DNA from: Diphasiastrum complanatum
Taxonomy: Eukaryota > Streptophyta > Lycopodiopsida > Lycopodiales > Lycopodiaceae
Assembly (NCBI GenBank): GCA_029204225.1
Contig: CM055096.1
Coordinates: 5,347,504 to 5,411,503, forward strand
Direction: 5' to 3'
Length of the DNA: 64,000 bases
Position 1 is the stretch's first letter, and every line of letters starts with the position of its first letter. A model generated the notes under the pieces. It had not been told where the DNA came from. It worked only from the letters and a program-made list of their open reading frames with translations, and ran no database searches. The position numbers were made by a program, and so were the translations under genes. Shown here piece by piece: positions 33,497-44,669 of the stretch.

Positions 33497-35335
33497 ATGG
33501 CATCAATAGGTGGCAACCTATTGGAGGCAAGTAAGGATCCTAAATGCAACCTTTGTGGCAAGAGAGATCATTTTGTCTCAAGATGCTACAAAATGAAGAC
33601 CAATCCATCCAAGGAGAACCAAAGCAAGGGGGCCGAGGTGAAGGATGGAGATTCAAGTGCAAAATGCAAAGGCAAGAAGGACAAATCTAAGGAAATGTGT
33701 TTCCTTTGTGGAAAGATGCATGAGGCTTGGAGTCTCACAAGGACTTACAAGAGTTGTCTTCAAAAATCCATCACCACACATTTCAAACCTCTAGAAGTTT
33801 TTCATTTGGAAGTGCATTGTTTGGTTCAAGATGCAAAGAAAGATGTTTCTTTCATGAATGTCACTTGGATTTATTTCATGTTCTTGGAAAGCATTTTGTT
33901 TGGAACTTTGGATAAGTTCAAAGTTATTGTTATGATCCAAGAGAAACCAAGCAAAATTAAGGAGGAGCAATCACAAAATGAAAATAGTTCCATTTATGCT
34001 CTCATGACATCTTTTGAAGAACTATTTTGCTTTGAAGAGATTTTTGTATCTCAAATGTGGATTAAGGCAATACTAGTTGAGTGTGATGCCTTAATAGATA
34101 GCAAAGCATGTTTTCCTTGTAAACTTACATTGAGTATAAAGACAAGGAAATGGAAATGTCTTCATGATGTATTTTCTTTTGGTTTCAATAAGATCATGAA
34201 TGATGTGTTCATTCATAATGTTGAAAGTTGTAAATTTTCAATTTTAAAGGCAAGTTGTAAACTTCTTATGAGAATAAGTGAAGCATCCAAAGTGGACACT
34301 TATATCCATAAGCAAGTAGTTAGCCTTATTGAGATGGAAATAGTTCTTGATTTCAATATTAGAAAAATCATGTCAAGTTGTGGTGATTTTTGGACTTATG
34401 GTTCTAGCATAAGTAATATTGTTGATCATAGAAAGTGCACAATGTATGGTCATGTTTATTGTGATCATTATGAGACATGGAGGTCTCGGATTTTCATCAA
34501 GGAGGAGCACCAAGAAGTTGATCTTAAGGAGTCATCTCAAGGTTCAAGTGTGCCAAGGATTGAGGAGGAGAGTCCTTCTCAAGTTATGATTCCAAGAAGA
34601 ATATCAAGAGACATGGTTGAGCTCATATGGCTCACATTTCAAGGGAAAGAGGAGCACATTTCAAGTGGTATAGATCTTATGCTTTCTTCTCATATGTCAT
34701 TTGGTGAATCAATTTGCTTTGGTGAGACTTTTGCAACTCAAAGTTGGAGTAAAGCAATACTAGTTGAGTATGGTGTCTCTCTTGAGAACATAGTTGATGT
34801 TCTTAATGATTTCAAATTGATTTTAGATCAATTAGAAAGCAAATGGTTATTTCATCAAATGTATGCTCTTGAATCTTGCAAGAGCAAGAGTGATTTGCTC
34901 ATTCATAGTATGAAAATTTGTCTTTTTTCATGTATTGAGGCAAATTGTAAACTCTTTATGAGAGTAAGTGAATCATCCTCTAAGGACACTTATCTCCATA
35001 ATAAAGTATTTAGCCTCATTAGATCTGAGATTAGAATGGAAATCAAGCATGAAGATATGATGCGAACTCTTGGTTATTATAGCATGCATAGTCTTGCCAA
35101 TGTTGATGAGCCAAATTCTCGAGATCTTGGTAACATGATGTTGGATCTTTGTGATCCTTATGAGTCAAGAAGGACTCTTTATTTTCTCATGGAATTTCAG
35201 CTATTTTTGAGCTTTTGGATCAACCATATGTTTCAAGGATGGAACAAATCAATGGAAAAAGTGATCAAGTGGTGCAAAGCTCTCAAGTTCATCAAAGAAG
35301 TCAACATCAAGGAGGCACTATCATGGATATGGTGA
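33497..35335 (+). CDS. Gag/RT-derived 612-aa protein with zinc knuckle and duplicated module
   Basis: I chose the ATG at 33497 because MASIGGNLLEAS resembles the start of the Copia gags in this window; the frame is open further upstream to 33356. Residues 17-30 form a perfect CX2CX4HX4C knuckle (CNLCGKRDHFVSRC), and a second Cys pair at 68-71 lacks the full set. The capsid domain is missing. Residues about 171-331 and 400-565 are two copies of one module, recognisable in protein and DNA (CKLLMRISEAS...DTYIHK versus CKLFMRVSESS...DTYLHN). Each module starts with a block like the Copia RT N-terminus (YALMTSFEE..CFEE). The spacer resembles the Copia integrase-RT linker (SQVMIPRR). No catalytic motif is visible. 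RNA binding is inferred from the knuckle; the module's function is unknown. Confidence 0.7.
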   Translation: MASIGGNLLEASKDPKCNLCGKRDHFVSRCYKMKTNPSKENQSKGAEVKDGDSSAKCKGKKDKSKEMCFLCGKMHEAWSLTRTYKSCLQKSITTHFKPLEVFHLEVHCLVQDAKKDVSFMNVTWIYFMFLESILFGTLDKFKVIVMIQEKPSKIKEEQSQNENSSIYALMTSFEELFCFEEIFVSQMWIKAILVECDALIDSKACFPCKLTLSIKTRKWKCLHDVFSFGFNKIMNDVFIHNVESCKFSILKASCKLLMRISEASKVDTYIHKQVVSLIEMEIVLDFNIRKIMSSCGDFWTYGSSISNIVDHRKCTMYGHVYCDHYETWRSRIFIKEEHQEVDLKESSQGSSVPRIEEESPSQVMIPRRISRDMVELIWLTFQGKEEHISSGIDLMLSSHMSFGESICFGETFATQSWSKAILVEYGVSLENIVDVLNDFKLILDQLESKWLFHQMYALESCKSKSDLLIHSMKICLFSCIEANCKLFMRVSESSSKDTYLHNKVFSLIRSEIRMEIKHEDMMRTLGYYSMHSLANVDEPNSRDLGNMMLDLCDPYESRRTLYFLMEFQLFLSFWINHMFQGWNKSMEKVIKWCKALKFIKEVNIKEALSWIW

Positions 35336-35440
35336 TCTTGGATCTTCATCAAACTCATTGGCTGATCTTCACACCTATGAACCTGCAATGATCAGCCTTA
35401 AGTGTTGTAAATAGATGTACCATAGATGTATCAAGTTAGT

Positions 35441-35452
35441 TTTGAGGAGGAG
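35441..35452 (+). other. Polypurine tract
   Basis: TTTGAGGAGGAG abuts the 3' LTR, the expected plus-strand primer site. Confidence 0.9.
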
Positions 35453-36317
35453 TGTTAAAATTGGCAAAAGCTAACTTGGTTAAATCTTGTAAATACCATA
35501 ATGACTTGTACCTATCATCATTAGACATGTGTGGAGCCTGTTCCCACGTGTGAAATCTATGCCTAAATCATTTAGATAGATCATAAATGTTGTACATATC
35601 ATTTAATTTGGAAACTAGTGGCTAAATTGGCCAAGAACTAGTTTAGTAGTATTATGACACTTGGCACCATTCTAGTGGTAGAAAATGCTATATCACATGG
35701 GTAGGAGTGGTCTCCCACGTGTGAAATATCATATAGAAAGTTCAGATCCATTGTATATAGTTTTCATACATGTCAAAAGTCAAATCTCCTAGATTGTAGG
35801 ACCTATCTCCTAATTTGTAGGAATCTAGAAGGTCAACACTAGCCACCAATGATGATGTGGCAAATTAATGGAATCTTAGCCAAAGTGGATATGGATAAGC
35901 ACTATGACCTGTCTCACACGTGCTGGAAGTGGCTTAGAGAGAGAGTATGATGATTTTTGTATTTAATCCATGATGGATCCACTTTGAGAAATCAATGAGG
36001 CAAGATCTTGGTTTTGGAGGCATATCTTGAGTATTCTCATATTTGTGTTGTGATTTTATGGTTCTATTGCTTTCTAACACTTGTGTACTTCACTCTCTGC
36101 TGTAATTCCGTACAGGTACTGTTCTTCACACGTGTGAAGGCAGTAGGTCTCAAGTTTAATCATTTGCTTGTTGTTCTTGCTAGATTTTTGATGGGGAATT
36201 GATCTAATTCTAGATCTAATCATTGGTTGATTAGTAGATCATGTAATCTAGCTTCCAAAACCTCTTGAGGATCTGATGTAGATCCATTCTTGGTCTTTAT
36301 TTCTCTGAAATTTCACA
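35453..36317 (+). repeat. 3' LTR of the non-autonomous Copia (865 bp)
   Basis: I found no difference from the 5' LTR. It is followed by TATGT, the target-site duplication, and then by the CACTA transposase gene. Confidence 0.95.
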
Positions 36318-38181
36318 TATGTCATTATTGTTTCTCTTTCTTATGAAGATACATTACATCCAAAGAGATACTGCTAGCATCCATTGAGGCGGCAAGACAA
36401 AGCTCCATCGAGGCAGCGTGTTTGATCGAGAAGCACTTTCCCACATCTATTCTCACCATTCAAATGCATCCCATTGTGCATTTGGTAGATGAGGTGGCCA
36501 TTGCAGGTACATCATATACTTGCATCAATTACCTATTCTTAGTCCATCCTAGACCATTGCTATTGTGGTAGTTCTCATGTTCCCTCACTAACATTGATTC
36601 ATTTTTTTTAATTCAGGCACTATCCATAGCCGTTGGATGTTTTTCTTGGAACGATTCATGAAAACGTTGAAAGGCTTCGTAAGACAAAGAGCAAGGCCTG
36701 AGGGTAGCATGTCGGAAGGATGGCTAGTGCAAGAGTCCATGGTTTACATCACGGAGTTCCTTGCTCATAGCGATCCTTCTATTCCTCATCTTTGGGATAA
36801 GAAGAATGATGAGCGTGTTGTTTGGGAGGTTCCTCAAGGAAAAGGAGTGATTATGAGAATGAGTGAGTCCTTCGGGGAGAAGGTAAATAAGTTTTGCATT
36901 CTTAATAGTGAGGAAATGCAAAAGTGGATTTCGCTATACGAAGAGGCCAAGGCTCATAGACAAACCGCTCGAGGCACTTTCAGGTGAGGGCATAGAAGAC
37001 AACCATATCCACCTGACCTCGCGCTTCTACCCAAGGACATGACGCTTGATTGCTGCGTGATGCACTTAGAGAAGCCTCGACAAACAACCAGGAAGTAACA
37101 GAGAGAGAGCAAGAATATGCAAGGGGGTGCGATTTACATGTAAGCTATGATGACCAACATTCACATGTTTATTGATACGTGCAATTTTGTGCATGTTTGT
37201 TGTATCCCTAACACATTTAGTTCCGTTTCATTCAGTACAAAAAATACAATGCACTGTGGACACATGGACGACACTTTCGTACGAAAATAGAAACACGTAC
37301 GATTGTAGAGTCATGGAAAATTTTACCCAAGAGAGTCGAGCAAGCACGGCGGACAAGAATTTACTCTCTTCTCAACTTGATTATTGTGGGACAATCAAAG
37401 ACATCCTCGAAGTGGGATTTAGACTATTCAGCTTTTTCATATTTGATGTCAAATGGTTCAAAGTTATTTGCAATGGTCCCAATGCAACTATCAAGAAAGA
37501 TGAGAGTGCTTATTTTGCCATTGACTCCACCAAGCTTTGGACAGATCAAAGCGACACATTTGTTTTTCCGCAGCAATGTGAGCAGGTACATTTCTTCTAT
37601 GTCTTCAAGATGTCTATGCTCTTTTGTTGTCAATCAATCAATTTTAAGTGTACTACAAAAAAAAAATATTTTATATAGTAATACACAAGCAACTGTAACA
37701 TAGCTATGGATACTAAATATGAGTCAACGTTTTGGTAACATCGATCAATTGCAGGTGGTCTTTCACCCTGATCGTTTAGATCCCAGATGGTGGTACGTGA
37801 TTCAAGTCGCTCCTCGAAGTAAAAAAAAAATTTAAAGATAGAGATGTCATGGAGGACATGGCGCTGCCAGTTGATGCACCTCATGAACAAGATTGTGATG
37901 ACAGATTCAATGACACAATTTTGGAGGATGATCATGTGCAAGCTTCACAAGCTAATGATGACGTTGAGCATGATACATGATCGTCGGATGGTTCGATGAC
38001 ACACAACACACTTTCACGATCTCACTCGTCATCATTGTCGCCATTAGCTTTTGAAGATCAGCTTATTAATGATGAAGCTATAGGAGATATGTGGGTAGAA
38101 TTAGAGATAGACTCATTTGGTTTGGTGGATTTGTCGCATGATGATGCGGCAAATGATAATGATGAACCACCAAATGAATGA
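36318..38181 (+). pseudogene. CACTA transposase, 3' part (DUF4218 and DUF4216)
   Basis: Directly after the TATGT duplication the frame gives IEAACLIEKHFPTS and MHPIVHLVDEVAIAG, the DUF4218 start. A probable intron (about 36508-36617) leads to RWMFFLERFMKTLKGFV and RARPEGSMSEGWLVQES, the DUF4218 hallmark. Then 37330-37590 carries DUF4216 (GTIKDILEVGF, DVKWFKV, FAIDSTKLW, FPQQCEQV). After another gap come PDRLDPRWWYVIQVAPR and an acidic C-terminal tail ending at 38181. Stops at about 37834 and 37978 break the tail. This is the rest of the gene interrupted at 30622. Confidence 0.88.
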
Positions 38182-38832
38182 GTGAGACAATATGATGTAT
38201 CTCAATTCATTGTAATATTAATCATGTTGTTCACATATGCAATTACACTTTATAAATTGACTAGTTGACATCGAACAAGAAGTTGATGCATGTGAGTACA
38301 CAATTTGTGATCATGATTTTTTTGTGTTACATAAATTTCTTTATTCACTTATGCATATGGCAACCAAAGTTGATAGAAAATGAAATTCAATGTGTTGATA
38401 GGTAACAAATTCTAAAACTGAGATCCATATACATTTTGTTTTATACCGTGGTTTACCCCCGAGGGGCCTTTTTTTCATCAATCTCGATATTCCCCTCGGT
38501 TAGCAGAGTGTCCTAGAATGCCTCTGGCCACCTGGACCCTCTTTATAACCCTCTCTATAAATGTCTCAAAAACAAGTGTAAATTTGGTAGGCTTATACCA
38601 ACGTCAACCTCGGTATACCCCTCAAATTAGCTTCAGTATTCCGATGTATGTTCTGAGGTCGTGGAATAATTCTATAACCCTCTCTATAAATCTTTCAAAA
38701 CCAAGTTCAAATTTGGTAGGCTTATTTCGAGGCCAAATACCGGACCCGAGGCTCGAGCATTTTGCTCCCCCTGCAAGCTCAAAACAGGTGAAAAAAGTTA
38801 CCGAAAGCTAAGGTTAATGCATAAAAAACATG
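38182..38832. other. Probable CACTA 3' subterminal region
   Basis: No gene. A stretch with CTCTCTATAAAT, TTTGGTAGGCTTAT and AGCTTCAGTAT-type words occurs twice in tandem (about 38530-38640 and 38670-38740), with CCTCGG/CCGAGG-like motifs. No CACTA terminus can be seen; the end may be lost at the junction with block Y. Confidence 0.45.
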
Positions 38833-39592
38833 CATATCAAAAGCGTCATTGGGATGTAAAGAAAAATGTTTCTATTCATAGAAAAAGTGACAAAAGAATA
38901 TGCTAATATGCATTGCACAACAACTATATATAGGGTATTAAGAGCATTCAAGCACTTACATGCAATCTAAAAGACAGAGTTCCCCAAGTTTCACACCAAT
39001 GTGCACAAGAAGCTCACCCAAGACATCATCAATGATACCACCAACTCCAGCTAGAAAAATTTGTGTCAATTTCAACATACTTCCACTTACAACATATCTC
39101 AAAAGTCCAACTACCACAAAGTCTTGCACTGAAAACTTTCTTTATCGTATCTAGAACATTCTAATAAGTCACAACATATCTATAAGTTTCCACAAAGAAC
39201 ATCCAGACATTTGGCAAATAGTGAACAAATATACCACTGATCATTGCTGAGTGACATTGGCAAAAACACAAAGATGTCTGGTGACATACTAACGTTGCTA
39301 AATGGTCACTATAGAAAAATCATCCCTCAAATTTTTATTTTGCAAAGCTACAACAACGTCGCTTATATAGTTCATCGCGACACAACGTTAAATAAACCTC
39401 GCAATTAGAAAAATCGTCTTCCGGGTTTTATTTATGATAAATTTATACAACGTCGTGTGATTACAGTTAAATGTAAACATCAACGGATGTCAGTAGACAA
39501 ACATCGTTGAAAAGACTCTCACAAAGCAATGTACATTTATGGTCATGTGGCAACGATTAATTATTGCAAATAGCAACATTTGGTAAGCGACG
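38833..39592. repeat. Duplication block Y, copy B
   Basis: It matches 5556-6350 in the same orientation, with small indels. It is separated from block X by an AT tract, as in copy A, but X lies on its other side and is inverted. Confidence 0.8.

Positions 39593-39636
<44 letters not shown>
39593..39636. repeat. (AT)n microsatellite
   Basis: About 40 bp of AT at the X/Y junction of copy B. Confidence 0.95.
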
Positions 39637-39637
<1 letters not shown>

Positions 39638-39639
39638 CT

Positions 39640-40145
39640 ACAATAATTGTTGAGCGACGTTTATATTGACACAAATAAGCGTCACACACTATGGTCGATA
39701 CATTTTTTTTGTATGTTGAGCAACGTTTATATTGACACAAATAAGCGTTGCACACTATGGTCACTGTACATCTTTTTTGTATGCTAGCACCCTTCATAAT
39801 ATCTTTAAAAAAAAAATAACTAAAGATTTATAACATTTTGATCTACATAAACATGAAAATAAATATGTAGCAATTTACATGTTATGGACCATGGTGGATC
39901 TCAATGACAATTGCCCTTGAATCTCTATTACATTAAATTTTTTATTCATTCATAGATTATTGAGCTAGGCATTGTTAGTCTATCAATGTGACTTGAAAAT
40001 AGGTTATATAAAACTTAGAAGATATAAAAAAAAAATTGTGTTATGAGCTTTTGATTTTTTTTAAAAGCGTAGTAGGAGAGCTCATTTTTGTAGAAGCCTA
40101 GTAGGATTCACGTTAAAGGTTAAACATTACATATAGACCATAAAC
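39640..40145. repeat. Duplication block X, copy B, with a two-unit tandem repeat
   Basis: The reverse complement matches 5100-5530. The first part (39645-39785) has two tandem units of about 68 bp, each with a GACACAAATAAGCGT core followed by CACACTATGGTC. Copy A has a single related unit. Confidence 0.8.
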
Positions 40146-40146
40146 A

Positions 40147-40149
<3 letters not shown>

Positions 40150-40222
<73 letters not shown>
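40150..40222. repeat. (CT)n microsatellite
   Basis: About 72 bp of CT at the boundary between block X and the 2.3-kb insertion; it is the counterpart of the GA tract at 5037-5085. Confidence 0.95.
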
Positions 40223-40225
<3 letters not shown>

Positions 40226-40527
40226 GCTACCATAATTGGGTAATCCAATGTATGGCAATGTATACAAGAGAGATATCATCACTCCAAATGTAAAAATAAA
40301 CTCAGGTTGCTTAAGTTGACGAATGTAAAAAAGTACGTTTGTTATTGAAATAGTATATCTAATGAAATTTGAAGAGTATGAACTATTCTATGAAAATCAA
40401 CTGTCAAATGCTATAACTAGTAGCTAATATAGTAAGAAAATACTTAAAAAATATATACCAATAACTATGAAGAATATATTCCAAATCAACAAAAAAATAT
40501 TGTTCAAAGATAAAAGAATATAGGAGT

Positions 40528-40675
40528 TTGTTGTAACTGTAGAGCACCAGGATATTATTTAGTAGGATGCCTTGAACCAATGAAATAGATCAACCACATA
40601 CTATCTGTAAAAATTGTAAGGGAGAAGGGCACATTACCTCAAAGTGTCCCAAACCACAAACAAATACATGATTAG
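40528..40675 (+). pseudogene. Two-knuckle retroelement gag remnant
   Basis: Reading CKNCKGEGHITSKCP gives a complete CX2CX4HX4C knuckle. About 30 codons earlier, CNCRAPGYYLVGC looks like a first knuckle with its His replaced by Tyr; a stop lies between them. Paired knuckles occur in gag proteins of several retroelement groups. There is too little sequence to name the family. Confidence 0.5.
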
Positions 40676-42194
40676 TAGAATATGTTCAATTCGATTTAGA
40701 AAAGATATAGCCGGATAAAGATGAAGTTGTATAGAGAATTGAAATTTCTATAGAAGACTCAACTTGGCGAAGTGACCTCAACATCCAAGTAAATAAATTT
40801 CTATTAGGACTCAATTGAAGAAGCATAACCAAAGTTAGATTAGGCCTACTCCTATATAAAAGAAGAAAATATAAATTAGTTACAAAAGCCCAATGACCTT
40901 CTGATAGGGTAACTTTATATTTGGAAGCGGTAATAACGGAATGAGGGCAAATAGGAGCAAAATGGTGTGGAAAAAGCTAGTATTGGCGACGAAAATGTAG
41001 TTTGGCATCATGACTACTCATAATTGATGAGAATTTTGTGAGGGCAAGCAATCAAAAGTCAAACATAGCATGCCAGTTACGAGTGGAAAATTCTCGTGAT
41101 ATTTTCAACACTTAATGTCAGGTGACATTTGGAGGAACGCTCTCACAGCTATGATTGGTAGCACAGACATGATTGGTAGTGGAAGTTTCGAACAAGTGGA
41201 TAGCTGCATTGACACATGCATTTGCAACTTGGAAATTTCGCATTCGAGGGAGAGATTGCGGCTAGTTTGGAGGTACACACACTTGGAGGCCATGGGTGAT
41301 AGAAGTACGAGGTGGTGTAGGTTGGAAGCCATTGAGCAAGACATCAAACTTATTGGATGAACTATGTGTGAGACACGTGAGATGAAGAATGAGTCAGTGA
41401 TCACACTTTGCAGACTCTTGGTGAGTGGTAAGTGTGATGGTTTGCAGCATTTGCAATTAGCAAGTCAATTCAAAACAAGTCAAATTAGTTGTGAAGTAGT
41501 GTATCAGGGTTGTCATGTATGAGATAAACTTCAACTATCAGTTTGGACAAGTCAAGTAAATTTGTTGTATCAAGATTGCGTCAAGGATGCAAATTTTAAT
41601 GATGGCAGGGTGCATATTCTTTGGGTTGGATCATGGAAGATCTCACAAGTTCATTTGGAATGATATTGGCATGCATTGTATGTGAGGAACTTGATGGTGG
41701 CTTTGGAGTTGGCATCTCAGTGTATTTCAGTAAATGATCTTGATATTATCCAAGGGAGCAGCTTTAGAGCTATCTTAGGAGAATACATGAATGGAATTGT
41801 TTGATTTGATGCTTCAACCTTTAGGATTAGTGATACCTGATAGGGAATAGCTATTTTTATATTGGACTTGAGTCATTTGTCATGGGACATGACTTACAAG
41901 GGCAATTTATGATGGAATCAAGAAAATGCAAATGAAAATGGACAACGCATGGAGCTTTGTGAGCTAGCTCTAGGATGGAGAGTTGATGGATATCGCACGA
42001 TTGGCTATCATGGTGACAAACACTATGGTGAGTGTTTTGCCTGGGGACACTAATGACGAGGACTTCATACTGTATTTTTTAAGAATATTGGAATGGCTAT
42101 ACAATAGGACCAATTTTGGGCATTGGCATTTATGGAGTAGTAACTACTGTCAGTGGCATTGATGAGCTATCTACTAATTTATCGACTATTAGCA

Positions 42195-42560
42195 TGTGAG
42201 GGTGCCATGTGATCAATACTTAACCTACTCTTAAATTCTACCCCTAATTTAGAGACATCGAATCAAATTGCACATCTCCAAAATTTATGGAATCAAGGAA
42301 ATTGGTCCTATTTTATAGAAACTTGCCAAATGGTCTTATCTACTCATGAGATTTGGTACTAGCCTACCTAGGCCTATCCTTCAAACGTGAGAATAGGTTC
42401 CACGCGTTTACAACAAATATAGTTAAATCAAGCTAATATTTGCAATTTTTCACATTGTAAAACCTTAGAAGCTCACAACAACCAATTGTCATTGGCAAAC
42501 AAAAACCTGACCTTGGCTCCTACCTTCCATCTCCTTCTAATGTTATGATTTTGGTCACAC
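42195..42560. repeat. Dispersed repeat R1, copy 2
   Basis: It matches 1180-1560 in the same orientation. It lies at the right edge of the arm-B-only segment, next to the resumed duplication at 42575. Confidence 0.65.
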
Positions 42561-43905
42561 ACATCTGAGCAACGTTGTGAATACCTCAATCGTCAATAGC
42601 GAGGCGAAGGCCATTAGAAGGAAGGACTCCGATGCTAGCTCAAGTGGCTGAATGTAGGCATCAAGTGCTGCAGCCTATAATGGTGGACATCAAGAGTAAG
42701 TCGGCCAAGGTTTGCACTCTTACGACATGAAACTGGTAGATAGCTAATGTCTAGACTACATATGATCAAATTAAGATTTATGTTTCATAAATGTGTGCAT
42801 TGTTTTTTGCTTTGCCCGATTGAACCAAAATTCATCTAGATCGGAGATATGTTCAATATTATTATAATCTTTCATTTGATGTTTCCCAATGGCTTGAATG
42901 GAAAAGAAAAAAATTGGGCAAAAATGTGCCTGAGCTTCTTAGAAAGCAAGAATTGGAAGAACTTGGAATTTGAATTATCTTAAATAGTGTGAGATGCATG
43001 CATGCACAAAATCATATATTCCTTTTTCATGAAAAAAAGGAGGTGCCTACTAGAGTGAAATCTTGTGTAGCCCCCTTTTGTTTTTTTCAAAAAAATTTAC
43101 ATGAGGATGCACAAGATGAATGTAAAACGAATTCACTTTTTTGTGAATGACCTTATGCGCAAAAAGTGCTTGTAAAAAAAGTTTTACAACAGAAAAAAGA
43201 TTTTCAAAAAAGTAAAAAAGGTTTCCATGTAGAGGAAGGTCCTTGACCGTTCCACCGTGGGAAAACTCTTCTCCGTGGGGCTACGGCCGTCAGCCGAAGA
43301 CACTTCCCTTAGCGAAAAGGCCTCCAATGGAGACCCCCGACCCCTCTCCTCATTTACAAAGCAATTAATTCATGACTTTTACCCTAAAGCGCCCTTAAGC
43401 CTTGCGCATGTATATATATGTCGAAAGAGACGGAGAGACTTCATTCACTCTTTTACTCACAGAGGTCTTATACTATTCCAACACAACAATTCTGTTGAAA
43501 AGAAGGAGGAGCTGGCAGAAAAGAAGCAGCAGCGGCACAAGATTAGTCGTGGATCAGGCAGGTGTAATCAAAACAACAGCACAAGGGATCGATCGGGTTT
43601 TGATTTTTGCCACTACTTTCAATACTTGTATTATTCATTTTGTTGAAAGTCATAAATATTTCGCTTGTTTAATCATTGCACTTCCATGATGTTCAGTCTC
43701 AGTCCTCTCAGTCCTCTGCTTGTTTGAGTGCTTTCTAAGATTTGATTGATCATCGTCTTGCGAACTGTAAGTCATTCATGCATCATGCAGCTTCTTGTTC
43801 AACAAGATGGCCATCTTGAATCTAAGCACCCATGTTCTAAATTATAGTTGATCAAGCTTATTAGTTACTGTATTCTTTGTATGCTATTCAGCCATTGCGA
43901 TTGCC

Positions 43906-44669
43906 ATGGAACAAATTTACGATGCAACAAGTGGAGAGGTTGGTGAGGTTCGTAGGAATGAAATAACGATTATCAAGGAACAACTGCTTAGAGCTGATGA
44001 GTTTCCTCCGGAAGGGCTGTTGCGACTGCTCTTCCAACTGCAGAGCCTGAATTTGGGCTTGGAGGATTTGAGAGCCACAATGGTGGGAAAAGTCGTGAAC
44101 AAATTAAAAAAGCGTGCACATGGAGGTGTCAGATACGTTGCAGATTGGCTTCTGGATGATTGGAATCAATTGGTTCACAACTTATTTCATACACCTACTA
44201 AACAAACAAATGATTACAATTCCGCTACAGGTCTCCAGCAAATTTGCAGGCGGAAAGCATCTCCTACTCTTTCTCCTCCAAAAGAGTTCGAAAAAGGCCT
44301 TCAGTACAGCTCAAGAAGACCGTGAACAACGAACTAATCTCAAGTGCATCATCATCATCCGTCGTCGTGCTTTGAAACTCTCGTAGGCCTGCACGTGCTA
44401 CTCAGGTGCCCACTTCTCTAGACATTCTGAAGAACGTCAATCATAAAGCATCTGTTGTTGCTGCACCGTCTATTGCATATGCAGCTTGTAAGTTTGGGTA
44501 AAGTTTAATGGTGAGGTAATAGGCGGACCCATAGTTTGTCGGATCCCTACATCAAGGATCAGCAAGAAAGCAGACGAGGTGCCAGCTATTGAGCCCAAAA
44601 GAGGCCAAAAAAGGATTCACAGTCAGACGGGATTATCAAGCTCACACGAAAACGATGCGAGGGGCAGTC
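43906..44669 (+). pseudogene. TFIIS-N/MED26-like gene, broken copy
   Basis: It opens with the same ATG and keeps the TFIIS-N domain (LLRLLFQL and ATMVGKVVNKLKKR are intact) for 139 codons. A 1-bp deletion near 44288 shifts the frame and stops it at 44325. In the original frame a further CGA-to-TGA change near 44372 and a small deletion near 44487 disrupt the tail. A three-residue difference near residue 16 also separates it from the intact copy. A truncated TFIIS-N protein could still be made, but the gene as a whole is a pseudogene. Confidence 0.8.

Larger units (their letters stand above)
30623..36317 (+). mobile_element. Non-autonomous Copia-type LTR retrotransposon, complete
   Basis: A 5,695-bp element with two 865-bp LTRs that I find identical line by line, flanked by the 5-bp duplication TATGT (30618-30622 and 36318-36322). 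It has a Met-tRNA-type primer site, a polypurine tract and one large ORF. There is no protease DSG motif, integrase, YVDD or RNase H. Integration must therefore have used enzymes from another Copia element. Identical LTRs mean a very recent insertion. It sits in the CACTA transposase gene. Confidence 0.95.
40223..42574. other. 2.3-kb sequence present only in arm B
   Basis: It interrupts the duplication at the microsatellite. It includes a zinc-knuckle remnant (40528-40675), short frames without domains (41105-41404) and repeat R1 at its right end. No termini or target duplication were found, so it may be an insertion or a segment lost from arm A. Confidence 0.55.

Noticed and set aside
40528-40675. 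Considered an endogenous pararetrovirus because of the paired knuckles
   Set aside because: No movement protein, coat or RT sequence is nearby; the knuckles alone do not distinguish it from ordinary retrotransposon gag.
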